Assembly (NCBI GenBank): GCA_008973525.1
Contig: WACJ01000216.1
Location: 186,001-250,000 of the forward strand
DNA length: 64,000 bases
Direction: 5' to 3'
Source: Stenopsyche tienmushanensis
Taxonomy: Eukaryota; Arthropoda; Insecta; Trichoptera; Stenopsychidae
Part shown: piece by piece, positions 47,925-58,510 of the stretch
How the letters are laid out: every line of letters starts with the position of its first letter
Position numbering within the stretch: position 1 is the stretch's first letter
The notes under the pieces: generated by a model
Database searches by the model: none
The model's input: the letters and a program-made list of their open reading frames with translations, nothing else
What the model was told of the DNA's origin: nothing
Position numbers and translations under genes: made by a program

Positions 47925-50216
47925 GTGAGTCATGTGATTTTACCCGCCAACCTGTCACTTTGCAGACCAGCTCGACGTCTTCGACTCTTCGTCTGTTTAC
48001 AAGTGACCTGTTTATTTTTATCGAGTGTTGGTGTTTCATATATAAATATAGACGATACTATGCGTTAGCGTCGATGCTAAAATGTGTGATTTGAGTGAAT
48101 TTAAACAAGTGTTTTTCGTGCCGAAATTCAAGTGTCATAAATATTTGAATAAAAATAAGCCATCAAAGATTTAAATTAATCGTGAAGCGCATAAATTCTT
48201 AATTGACTTATCGTTTGACCCGTATTACGTGCTTCGTTTAACATTTCTTTCGTAAAATACATCGGGATAACACTGTATAACGATCGAGACCACAAATACA
48301 ACATCACAAACGAGTCGTATTAAGCGCGTATTTATGTCAAAAACATATATTTTGACATCTATTTCGATAACGACAAGTTCCTCTTGCATCTATCATTCAA
48401 ATATAATAGTTGAAAGAATGAAAATTCATCAAAGAACAGTTCATTCATAAGGCTCAAAGGGCCATGCGCAGTAAGCCTCATGAATGTATGAAAACTTGCG
48501 TATATTTAGATTCGTCAGTCAGAACTCGGGCCAAGCACACAGTGGAGAGTGGCGGCTTCGCGCGGGCGCTACATTTGGATTTCAATAAATCGTGTGTATC
48601 TATAAAAAAAAAACGACCACATTTCCACCACAAATTCACCCCAAATAACCAACCCCCCGAACGCCAAACGCACATAAATAAACGCAAGCAAATCGCGTGC
48701 TTTTTCGACCGGTCCATCCGCGCATTCGTACGATCTGACAGCTCGGCCCAAATGTCACGATCAAACATCACAGACTCGAATACCTCCACAATTCGATATC
48801 GATTTCGGATTCGGACATATTCGATCGATTCGGTCGTTCGAGCGTGTGAATCGGCTCAAATCGGAAGAAACTGTCGCATCGACACATCGTCGAACGCTTT
48901 CACAAAGGCCGACACTCAGATAGCAATTAAATAGATCATATCGCATTATTTATTTTAATCGCATTTAAATGCATGTAACATTATCCTTATTTGCTCGCCA
49001 ATGTGCATACAATGTGCATTTTTATACACAAGCAATGCTGATAAAATTGCATGCGAAGATGTGCGACTGGAACGCGGTCGCGAATTCGTCGACGCAATTT
49101 ATAATATTTGAAAAATTTAAATAAATATGGAGCTGCTTTTTGACGTCGGGTGTGTTTTTGTAATCAAGAAACAAGAAATAACTTTTCTGCGAATATAAAT
49201 GTCGACAATGGACCCCGAAGAAGACCCGTAAGATACATACAATGGAGTACAATCTCGCCCAAAAGGTGAAAGATTTAAACAAGCCATTGCCGCACGAATT
49301 GATACAGAGTCAAAAGCTCTTTGATCGCCTTTGATTAAAAGCGTGGATTAAAAATGAATTTTGTCCCATGATAACAATACAGCCATTGTGAATTTGATTG
49401 CATTTCTTTCATATATTTCTAAGCGTTTATTTGACTTAATGCCATTTTATTGATTCATATTGAAATGTCGTTGTTTGTTACAGGTTTGAACAAATATTTT
49501 ATTGAATATTTGATCCATACAAGATGGCATAAGATGGCTTCTTCTCTGGATGGAATCTCAGCAAACATTCGGCGGCCGCCTACAATGGAATTGAACACAA
49601 AATCAATTTTTATACGAACAAACGGAATCGACCACTTAAACCTATACGTATGCTCTAAATACAATAATTTTTCAATCATCAATGTTTAAAAGATGTATAC
49701 TATTTCGCTTGGGTTGAGCGCCGAAGTGAAATCGTGCCTAATATTATACAAGAAAAAATGATTAGGGAAGAGACTATGTAAATTTTTCGTCCTGAGCTTA
49801 TCAATGTTGTGATATTTTTACTAGTGTTTTTTAATAAATAAAAAATCTAAAGTTATTAAAGTATTAGGAACAAACCGTACCGTGCCATTTCGATCGCAAC
49901 CAAATCTTATGAAAACATTGAATCCTTTTTATAGTAGAGCGACCCAGTCAATTCAACAAAATATCAACCTCTGGAACTGTAATATATATCAAGAAACGAG
50001 TCAATTTATATTTGCTAAAAGTATTTAAGTATATCAACGTAGACATATATTTATACACATTTGACCCCAAAGATTTTTATATAATTAAGTGAATGTTTGA
50101 TGTCATCGTTGTTTTTGTTGGCGTTCGATGTCAATTCTTTAATTGTATTGTGATCCATCGGCGTTTATGATCTTCTAAGACTGTCCCATGATTTTTTTGG
50201 TCGTTATTGTGCTTAG
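47925..50216 (+). other. Putative first intron, with a CpG-rich patch at 48430-48930
   Basis: Bounded by GTGAGT and by GTGCTTAG preceded by a T-rich tract. It contains CATATATAAATATAG at about 48038 and a mixed-composition patch at 48430-48930 with long overlapping frames on both strands, which may be an alternative promoter or untranslated exon. No coding exon recognised. Confidence 0.35.
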
Positions 50217-50262
50217 TGAATATTCGATCGACTGTGGAGGGGTTAGTGCGTGTTAGTGCTCA

Positions 50263-50319
50263 ATGGTGTTGTGTGGGCGTGAAGGGGTTGGTGGTGGAGG
50301 GGCGGCATGCCGGCGCTGA
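50263..50319 (+). promoter_or_regulatory. Upstream open reading frame overlapping the main start
   Basis: ATG at 50263 opens an 18-codon frame that ends in TGA at 50317-50319, ten bases past the main ATG codon and in another frame. If both ATGs are on the mRNA, initiation here would reduce use of the start at 50307. It is seen in the sequence; the effect is inferred. Confidence 0.45.
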
Positions 50320-50649
50320 CGATGAGGCGGGAGGGCGACGGGCCCCAGGACGGCCACTTCCTGCCGCCCCCGGCGCCGGCCCCTGCGAGACCTCGCCAGC
50401 GCCACTCGCACGCGGACGAATTCGTGGACATCTCCCAAGTGCAACAGCTGCTGCTAGAACAGCCGGCTGCTCCGGGGGTCCCGGGGGGTCATCAGGGACC
50501 CCATCATGGCTCGATGGCGGCTCAGATGTCGATGGGGCCACCGCCGAGGCGTCCGATGCCGCCTCAGACCTACTATCCCCCCTGTCCACAACAGCATCCC
50601 AGCGTCGAAGAGCTGGTGGCTCTGTGGTTTCCAGGAACACCTAATCAAG
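50307..50649 (+). CDS. First coding exon of an unidentified proline-rich protein (partial)
   Basis: 114 codons plus one base, beginning MPALTMRREGDGPQDG. Residues about 18-30 are proline/alanine-rich (LPPPAPAPARPRQ). Residues about 35-52 form a more ordered-looking stretch, HADEFVDISQVQQLLLEQ, probably a helix. Glycine/histidine/proline-rich linkers follow, then MPPQTYYPPCPQQH, and the exon ends SVEELVALWFPGTPNQ in phase 1. I do not recognise the family. Low-complexity segments enclosing short conserved-looking motifs suit the N-terminus of a regulatory or RNA/DNA-associated protein, but that is a guess. The start at 50307 is the first ATG in this frame; a second lies at 50322. Overlapping frames on both strands (50207-50644, 50260-50640) are GC-driven, and the frame chosen here is the only one that gives non-repetitive motifs and stays open to a donor. 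Later exons lie beyond the window or were not recognised. Confidence 0.6.
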
Positions 50650-51356
50650 GTTCGTCTACTATTTTTGATACACCCGGCCCTGCGAGAAATAAATGACTAC
50701 ATGCATAGTTCATTTACTCATAATAGATGGCGTTGTTATCGCTACTGCTTTAATATGGTTAAGCAATGCGACTACAAAATATATTGACTATTAAATACAT
50801 ATATAAATGATATATTTACTATACATAATCGTCATTTAACATCCTCAAAGCAAGATAATCTTGTAACATATACGAATTTACCAATGTAGATTATGATATA
50901 TTGGATTTTATATACAAGCACAAACATTTCAATAGCTGGTTTATCATTGATCACTTAAAGCATAATGATCTTTATTGATCACCAATTAGATCATTTAATG
51001 CAAGTCATATGATAAAACATTAGGCTATTCTCTTAACTATATTAAGAAACTCAATATTTAAAAAAATGCAGTCGTTCCACACTCGCCATGGAAAACACCG
51101 TGGTGAGTCAGTCGCCTTTTGAGAGTGAATAAATCGACAAGCTTCGAAGATACTTCGCAGCATTTCAAATTAAATTTAACTGTAATTAGGCATTCTCGCT
51201 TGTTAAGACATTCCAAAATGTCAAAAAGAAAATCACCAAAAGAAGTGTAGTCGAAAACCAGGACTGCATATTGGAAGACTGCTTTCAAAGATACCACACA
51301 ATGGAAAATATAAAATATTATTTTTAAATAAAAATATGTTATTGAAACACATTATT
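50650..51356 (+). other. Start of a long putative intron; no gene seen
   Basis: AT-rich DNA after the donor at 50650. The stretch 51060-51300 has an open minus-strand frame and a plus-strand MSKRKSPKEV-like string, too weak to call. Confidence 0.4.
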
Positions 51357-51364
51357 ATCTAAAC

Positions 51365-51656
51365 CAGCGGTTCTTGTACGTATTTAGCCTGCGGACCCTT
51401 TCTTGAGCAAAATTTCTTTCGTTGACCCCCTCAATATTTTTTGGCGGATCCCTATCCCAACCTTTCTGGCTTAATTTTTCAAACAAACAAATATTTCTTG
51501 GTCAAAATAGATCTTCTTACAATGATTTCTGTAAATAATTCCACGAAAATATCTTGTTCAAGCATAGATAAATGCTTTTTTTTATATTTTCGCGGACCCC
51601 CGATAATGACTTCGCGAACCCTCAGGGATCTGCGGACCTCAGTTTAAGAGCCCTTG
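51365..51656. mobile_element. Short hAT-type MITE (292 bp), second family
   Basis: Ends CAGCGGTTCTT and AAGAGCCCTTG are imperfect inverted repeats. Subterminal blocks carry GCGGACCC in both orientations (TAGCCTGCGGACCCTTTC; CAGGGATCTGCGGACCTCAG), the style of hAT-Charlie MITEs whose ends read CAG-GGTTCT and contain GGTCCGCGGACC. The flanking 8-mers ATCTAAAC and GTCGAAAT agree at five of eight positions, consistent with an aged 8-bp duplication. No coding capacity. Confidence 0.75.
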
Positions 51657-51664
51657 GTCGAAAT

Positions 51665-54465
51665 ATAATTCTAATGTTCAATAAATAATTAAAAAATCTT
51701 ATTTATTCTTCATAATCTTGCATATTATGTATTAGTGCTCTTTCAATGGAAATTAATTCCTACCAATACGACACCCATGTCCAAATTTAATACGTCCGCA
51801 AAGGGTTAATATAACATTTAAACTATTCATTAATAAATATAAAATACATTGATGCAACACAATCGCATGGATGAAATCCATTTTTATTAGCGACCCTCGG
51901 GGTGTTTGACGCACAATATTAAATTCGCTATAAATGAATATTTATCAAGAAATATATATTTATATAATTGATGATAATTCAAATATACCGTTATAATTTG
52001 CAGATATCTTGAGAACGAATGGATGATTTGTGATACTTGTTTAACTTATGCAGGTGGATTAGAGTTGAAAATCAACTCCGTAAATCTAGCATAATATTGA
52101 CTATATGAAAATGATTCAGGGATTTATCAAATATTTAAAAATCAGATTTATTTACTGTTTGTTACACAAGTTTACAAATTTAAAATTTAATTGCCATTAT
52201 ATGTCAGCATATGCATCGCTGATGGATATTTCAGCATATTTAATAGTTTGATCTAATTTAGAAATTAGTTTTGAATTCATCAAAATGATGATGATAGGGG
52301 TTGAATTTGATAAAGAATGAAATGTTAATGCGATGTATCCAAGCATTCGATTCGTCTGATGCCTTTAATGGAAGTCATTCGCGTTCATGATGCCGGATGC
52401 TGTTTTCCAACGCTCGAAAATAGCAATCCGATAAAAAAGCATCCGGAACAAGATCGAAATATATGGACAGGACAAGTTTGATTGTTTTGACTCTAGAATC
52501 TAGAATTTCTCCTATGGCTACATTGTTCGGAACGTTGCTGGCCTATTAATCAAACAATCATGTCAAAGCTCGCGACCAACCTTGGCTAGGTTGAACCAAT
52601 ATGTATGCACACGCGAAAAAAAAACGAGTCCGTTGCCATTATATGGGCAAGTGTTTGATTCAAGCCAGCGGCAAGCTGAAATGAATAAATATATTGGCCA
52701 ATTTGTACGACAAAATAATTGGCAATCACTCGACGGACGCACCAGCTATCTTTCTTGCAACCTGTAATTATAACTGGCGATATCTTCCATCCGACCATAG
52801 AGCTAAAAGGACTCTAATATTTCATCCGACTGTCGTGGGTAATCAATTCTGGGCCTTGACCGACCTTCATCATTGAAGGCATGGATGAATCCTACCATCA
52901 CAATGTCTCTGTGTTCATCATATACATCGTCACACTGCCTCTGCTTTGTGTGTGTGTGTGTGTGTATGGGTTTATGCATAGCATAAATCAATCACAATAC
53001 ATTGCATATTTTATTATATATTACACAAACACAGTGTAATCTTTTAGCCAACAATTTTTGTTAACACACAAAAAAGCAATGCATAAAATCAACTTGGAAC
53101 TAAGAAGAACTCTTATTATTAAGGTTTGCTTTCATATCTAGGAGCATTGAAGTATTAATACATCCAATCAATTGTGTCAATCCAGGTTAAATAACAATTT
53201 CCAGCATATGCAAATACTTTATCCCTTAAAAGATCTTATATGAATATCGCCTTCATCCAGAAGCAAATATGGTGTTTGTGGAATAAATGATATTTATTCT
53301 AAAATGAAAACCTTTGGCATGCGGCATAAGTATCTGCGACATCACCATTTAATAAATTAGATGATATGAAGCATGCTTCACTGAATTTATATTTTAATTA
53401 ATTACAATCGTTTAAATTTGGAATTTTAATAGTATTTTAAAAAATGTCCTGTTAAGCATTATCTATTGATACATGCACAGATGCTCGAGTGGGATATCCT
53501 CTCGTTGGGTGTGTAATTCAGTAGCAATTACAAGACTCATTTTGCGAAATTGAATCTGCCTCCGAATTGAATCCGCGATCGGTAATAACAGGTCGTGCGA
53601 TTTACCAGCAAAGACGAATCACACGAGAAAAGAGCTTAAAAAACTGCGAATCTCGATACAAGCGCCTTCGCTCGAAACGGTATTTCGCGCGAAGACTTAA
53701 CACATTTAACACTTTGACCGCGTACGTTTTTTTATGAAGCGTGTAATTATTGTTTTGAGATAAACGCAATAAATTAATGGTGAGCACCCGCATGGGATGT
53801 AATACAAAATATTACATTAATAATATGGCAGTGTGCAAAAGATTTTATTTCTTCCTGAGTCGTGATTAACCATTGAAGACATTCGGTCGTCGTACCAACT
53901 GAGGCTTACAATCCACATGCATACACATCCATAAAAAATTGCCATGCATACGCTCGCTGTCACTTATACAATATTCGAACCAAATACAAAAAAAACAATG
54001 ATGTTGATGATGAAATAAAACAATTAAATCAAGAGGAAAAGTTTTATCCATGAAGAGTGATGTCACAATTTTGCTGATACTAGATTTAATAGCTATGTCT
54101 GTATAATGTATACTTAAATCAAGTCATTGATGTATACGCGTGTATTTAAATATTAGCAAAATTAAACAATATTTGAACTGATTAGGCCAAGTATTAAATG
54201 TGCAATAATGAATTCGTAAACAATATGAAGTAATTTACATACGAGATCTGTCTGTCAATGTGTCTGAATGAACGCATGAGGCGTCAATGGTTTGAGATAA
54301 GAACAATGAGTTCATCTGTTGATTGATGGTCTAATTACAATAACTCATAAAAAATATATTCATTTTCTTATCCGTTTGTATAAATATATATTTGTTAACA
54401 ACTTGATGTGTAAGCTTGTCGATAAAAAATCAACGCGGATAACTTAATATATTTAAGAACAGCAA
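51665..54465. other. Gene-free interval, putative intron
   Basis: No exon or transposon end recognised. A mixed-composition patch lies at 52300-52900 with short frames on both strands that resemble nothing known. 53500-53720 is slightly CpG-rich. Confidence 0.4.
52947..52966. repeat. TG dinucleotide microsatellite
   Basis: About ten uninterrupted TG units. Confidence 0.9.
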
Positions 54466-54467
54466 TA

Positions 54468-54908
54468 CACTTAAAACTTTTTTTGTGCGCTAGATGCGTT
54501 CCGCGGAAAATCGCACAAAAAAGCTATGACTTACATAGAAAAAATGAAGATGCCTTTCATGGATTTTAAAAAGCGCATAACTTTGAAACGCTTATGTAAA
54601 ATATATCCAAAATCGCATAAAAAAGTCATGCGATTTCATTTCTAACAATATAATTCATAATTAGTAAAAATATCACTATATTACCTATCAAAAAAAAATA
54701 ATCACAAAATAGCGACTGTTCAGTTCAGTTTAATACAGTCATATTTTGGCCTTATTTTGTCACAGTTTGAAATGATATTTTTTTTCCAAATTTCGGTTAG
54801 TGTTGTTTATTTATTTCCTTTTTTATCCAAAATATTTCGATACGTACTCTTTATAAAATTTAAAAAAAACCGCATAACTTCGAAATCGCACAAAAAGAGG
54901 TTCAAGTG
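54468..54908. mobile_element. MITE with CACTT...AAGTG ends and TA flanks, copy A (441 bp)
   Basis: Begins CACTTAAAACTTTTTTTGTG and ends CACAAAAAGAGGTTCAAGTG, imperfect inverted repeats of about 25 bp flanked by TA (54466-54467, 54909-54910). The inside repeats TCGCATAA and TCGCACAAAAA motifs in both orientations. It shares its first 150 bp and its last part with copy B at 61631, plus a middle block (GCGACTGTT, TTTTGGCCTTATTTTGTCA). The open frame at 54757-54939 runs out of the element and is not a gene. Confidence 0.88.
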
Positions 54909-54959
54909 TACATCATATTGTACATATATTTTTATATAAATGAGGGTTGTCAATTATCT

Positions 54960-55260
54960 TAGACACGTATGATTTTATATCTTGTCATTTTTATATTATC
55001 CGGTAAAACTGTAATTTTGGTTTGCTTTTGAAATTTTTTATACAAATCTCGAATTTTTCTTAAAGAAATATCATTATATTCAAATTCTCCTTGCCTTGAT
55101 TGATGAGCTGGATAAAAAATATCATATTAGGGGGCAAAAATTTTGCAACCATAAGTTCATCACTTGTTTTCGATACGCTTTCTTTCGGATGAGAAGAAGA
55201 ATTATCTAATAATAATACACTTATGGTACCTATTAATTTTTTAACCAGTCTTTAAAAAAA
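54960..55260 (-). pseudogene. Fragment of a Tigger/jerky-like DDE transposase
   Basis: The minus strand from about 55140 reads FLPPNMIFFIQLINQGKENL, the counterpart of the LPPNVTALIQPMDQG motif that precedes and contains the third catalytic aspartate; here Asp is Asn. The DNA also matches 17215-17330 (GGGGCAAAAATTTTGCAACC, ATAAGTTCATCACTTG). No ends were found. A weak second resemblance lies at about 55700-55740. Confidence 0.6.
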
Positions 55261-55499
55261 TCCCTATCCATCTATGCTTCTTTCTGGTAATAATCGACAG
55301 GAAGATTTTTCATTGGAATTTCTTAAAAGATCGAGATTTATTTGCCTTACCAATTCAGTCTCTTAACTCCTTGGATCCTTTTTCACACTCTTACACTTGT
55401 GTAACAAGCTTTCTTAAGCTCCTTTGTTCGGTTATTTTGAGAACCAAGAAAATTAAGACATGAGAACAGACGTTAGCTAATTCTTATCGCTTTGAAGGG

Positions 55500-57654
55500 T
55501 TTTGTTTATTTAATCTTGGCTTTTGTATTTAACACCTCATACTGTACTTTTTGGGGGTTGCGTCATTATTCGAATATCATTTAATTTTAGTATTGTGTTC
55601 CTTTTGTTGTGTACATCTCATATTCATAATTATAAATCATACAAGGGATAATATTTTAGTTGCTCATGTTTGCATAAATTATTTTTTTTATAAAATATGG
55701 GGTGCAAATATTGCGAACTTATGACTATCATCATAATTAAAAGTAAGACTTCAAACCGTTATTGTCTTATTTAAGTTTTCGATTCGGGTTTTCGTTCCTG
55801 CAAAAATACCGATTTTACCAGCTATCGGTATTTGGTTCAGTTTCGATTCGAAGTCCTGATTAAAAAAAAATCTTCGTACATTCAAAGAATATCTCCCCGA
55901 TATGTACATAATTTGCTTTATATAAAACCTAATTATAATCGAAAGTGGTACGATGTGGCTTTATAAATAAATATTATTGATGAAATAAAATTAATGAAAC
56001 ACATTCAAAGAATCGCAATAAAAACAGACATTAACCACATTTATATAAATTCGCACGATGGATAAATTAAGAAAACCATTGTGTTTCTCATTTGTTGTTG
56101 TTTTTGGGGTTTGAAATAAAGTGGATTGTGATTTTTTTTTGCGAATTTCTCATGTCCATAATATATAATATTTTTAACCTATTAATTTCCATCTATGAGT
56201 TCCAGCAAAAATAAGTATTTAATGTAATATAAACTAGGATCGTTTATTCTGATCCACACCATTGCCACAATGGAATTACCCCCTACTAAATGAAACGGAA
56301 GATGAGCCGAAGTCTAATAATTAAACAAGAATAGGAATTTTAAGACTCCGAAAATCTTGTAGAAAAATGAATTGTTTCTCGTATTAAATCTACACGCGTT
56401 GAGATCATCTGAATCTTACAAATGAGATGAAATATATATTATATTTATGTATACAGATTTTCATTACATCTATAACAAAGCCTGAAGACTTTATTTGCTT
56501 AAAAAATGCTTTAACACTTGATTAAATTTTTGACATTGTTTCTTAAAATGTTTCATCCAAATCACCAGCAAGAAACGCTTAATTTTTCGTCTATCTTTGT
56601 GGTTATTTTTATTTTTTGAGAAAGTCAAATTTACTTCAAGCAACTGATAATAACAGTTATATGGGATCTTATATTGTGAAAATACAAAATACCGTTCGTA
56701 GACGGTAATTGGAGTCCCCAAGTAGCGATGACGAAATACAATTTTTTGCAGAAATTTTGCCATTTCTTGTCCATCCAGAGCTAGATGATTTTTTCTCGTA
56801 AGAGGATTGTCCATAAAATGATGAGATGTTTGTACGTTGACGCCTCTTTCCTCTCGTGCAGTCAATCATTCGTGTGGTGGACTGTAATTGCTCATAAGAC
56901 ACGCTAATCGAATTAATCACCATGTTCCACAATCCGAGACGTCTCGTCTGGACCACGGCCCGTCTCATATCTTAATAGGCGAATCCGGTAAATGAGAGAT
57001 AAGTGTGATATCCTTTCTTCAGACTTCGTCCATGGAACCGGCATCCTGCTATTACCCGTTTGGCCCCAATAAAAACGGGCGTGAAGGAATGCCAGACGAC
57101 GCGGAGAATTCACTTTTTCCACGTTCTTCGGCTCATTCAAAAGAATAACGCCTGAAACCTTCAACTGTTAATAAACATGTCTGCAAAAGGTCTACGTGCA
57201 AAATCTGGCGACATAATGCGACATTTTTACCACGTAGAAATCGTCAAAATAACACCGAGTTTTTGCATAAGAACGATGACATCGACGTCATATCTTGTGT
57301 GCCCATATACGATATCAACACACAGGAAAACTCTCAATTCAAATTTGTTCTACAATTTAGCATACATCTTTGTCCACTTAAGCACATCGTTCTGTGATTC
57401 GAAAAAATATTTTACGTGTCGAAAATTAAATTTCAGCTGGCTTTTATGTCAGCAAAATAAACGAAGAATGTGTATTAGTTAAAAAACAACTAGAGTAATA
57501 TAGAGTTTTCAATACTTTTCAATTATTTTTTTTAAATTAATACAGTATTTTAGCTTAAAAAGCTTTTCATTTAAATGACATTATAGAATTCTAACACACA
57601 AATCACCCATTTATTCACTTCCTGGGATTTTTCCGTACATGTTATATTTCCACA
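55500..57654. other. Gene-free interval; mixed-composition block at 56860-57170
   Basis: Overlapping minus-strand frames (57164-56913, 56968-56669, 56865-56491) cover about 680 bp but shift frame twice and resemble no family I know. They could be an old transposon relic. The plus frame 57177-57482 is likewise unassigned. Confidence 0.35.
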
Positions 57655-57662
57655 CTTGTACT

Positions 57663-58502
57663 ATATTATAAAAGCTTCACCACTCAGGGATTGAATAGAC
57701 CAGAGATAGCAGAATAGTTCTGCACTTTTTCAATATATTTGCAATAGAAATTATTTACAATTTAAGAAAAGATAAAAATAGATAAATAAAACACTAAAAA
57801 ATTCAAATATTATAGAGTTTTTCGCCATTTAGTCTGGATCTGATTTTGGAAGCCAGACAATTTGCTGCTGAAAATACACGCTCATTAGAGGTATTGTCAT
57901 CGGATATTTAAATGCTAGTTTGAGTTGATGACCGCGTGAGCCCCCATTTTCATATAACACCATCAATGTGATAAAATTCCTTTCTGCTGAGGCACGAACT
58001 AAAACTTACAAAATTCCCGATTTCCCGACAAACTATTTATTTCCATCGCTACAGATGAATATTTATATACTATAATACTTTGATGTGATTCGTAGTTATA
58101 TTACGGAAGAATACAAAAAATTTGAACCCCGTATCTATTATATTTCATATCGATATTCCCATTATTAGAGTCGAGGTGTAGTAAATACATCACCGGTAGG
58201 GAAAGGTTAATATAACAATTTGAAAAACATATATGTACTGTATATGTGTATACATATATTAGACGTTTACTGTCCATAGACATCGCCTTAGCTCACCAAT
58301 TAATAGTTACGCCACTGTTTCCAAGCGTCCAGATTTCGGCGGAAATGTCTCGATTTAGTAGCCTTCAACGTGATGGTGAGGTGTACGATTTCTGTCAGAA
58401 AAAAATTCAATCCCGAATTTTTCGGGACTACGTTCAGTAATCCCGGGATTCAAGAGTACCTAAAAGTGCCCGGGATGCCGGATCTTGGGATTGGATTCCC
58501 TA
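57663..58502 (-). mobile_element. hAT element copy 5, the copy that retains transposase sequence
   Basis: The right end (TTGGGATTGGATTCCCTA) and about 500 bp inward are the reverse complement of the MITE copies: GTTTCCAAGCGTCCAGATTT, GGTGTAGTAAATACATCACC, CAAAGTATTATAGTATAT-like and TTTCCCGACAAACTATTTAT. Further inside is a short block also found in copy 2 (10890-10930). Beyond that lies a hAT transposase C-terminus. CTTGTACT occurs at 58503-58510, directly outside the right end, and again at 57655-57662. If that pair is the 8-bp target duplication the element is 840 bp, but the left terminus (ATATTATAAAAGC) does not match the family, so the left boundary is uncertain. Confidence 0.75.
57803..57907 (-). 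pseudogene. hAT transposase C-terminal dimerisation segment
   Basis: On the minus strand one open frame reads SDDNTSNERVFSAANCLASK and then IRSRLNGEKLYNI before a TGA (57805-57803). This is the conserved C-terminal dimerisation region of hAT transposases, whose usual pattern is S-ERVFS-AG-----KRRSRL----. The preceding codon upstream is a stop, and the rest of the enzyme has been deleted: the sequence runs directly into the MITE-like 5' section. It is the only coding relic that ties the GGGATCCC MITEs to the hAT superfamily by protein. Confidence 0.9.
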
Positions 58503-58510
58503 CTTGTACT

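Larger units (their letters stand above)
50217..50649 (+). other. Exon with translation start of a host gene
   Basis: A T-rich tract and TTATTGTGCTTAG give an acceptor at 50216. The end, AATCAAG followed by GTTCGT, gives a donor at 50650. It holds 90 nt of untranslated leader with one short upstream ATG frame, then the coding start at 50307. Composition is far GC-richer than anything nearby and drops sharply after the donor. Confidence 0.6.

Noticed and set aside
47550..48094. 172- and 152-codon overlapping plus frames
   Set aside because: They run straight through a consensus GTGAGT donor in two phases and have no recognisable domain. A 5' untranslated exon is the simpler reading.
48464..48946. 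156-codon plus frame with antisense frames over the same DNA
   Set aside because: Open on both strands, unusual lysine, histidine and threonine runs, no family resemblance. More likely promoter or leader DNA.
50207..50644. Long alternative frames over the GC-rich exon (50207-50644 plus, 50260-50640 minus and others)
   Set aside because: All six frames are open there because of GC-rich, stop-poor composition. Only the frame from 50307 gives non-repetitive motifs and continues cleanly to the donor.
54757..54939. 60-codon plus frame
   Set aside because: Begins inside the CACTT MITE and runs past its end; a chance frame.
56491..57164. Three overlapping minus-strand frames, up to 124 codons
   Set aside because: They need two frame changes, match no family I know and lack splice signals. 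Left as an unassigned possible relic.
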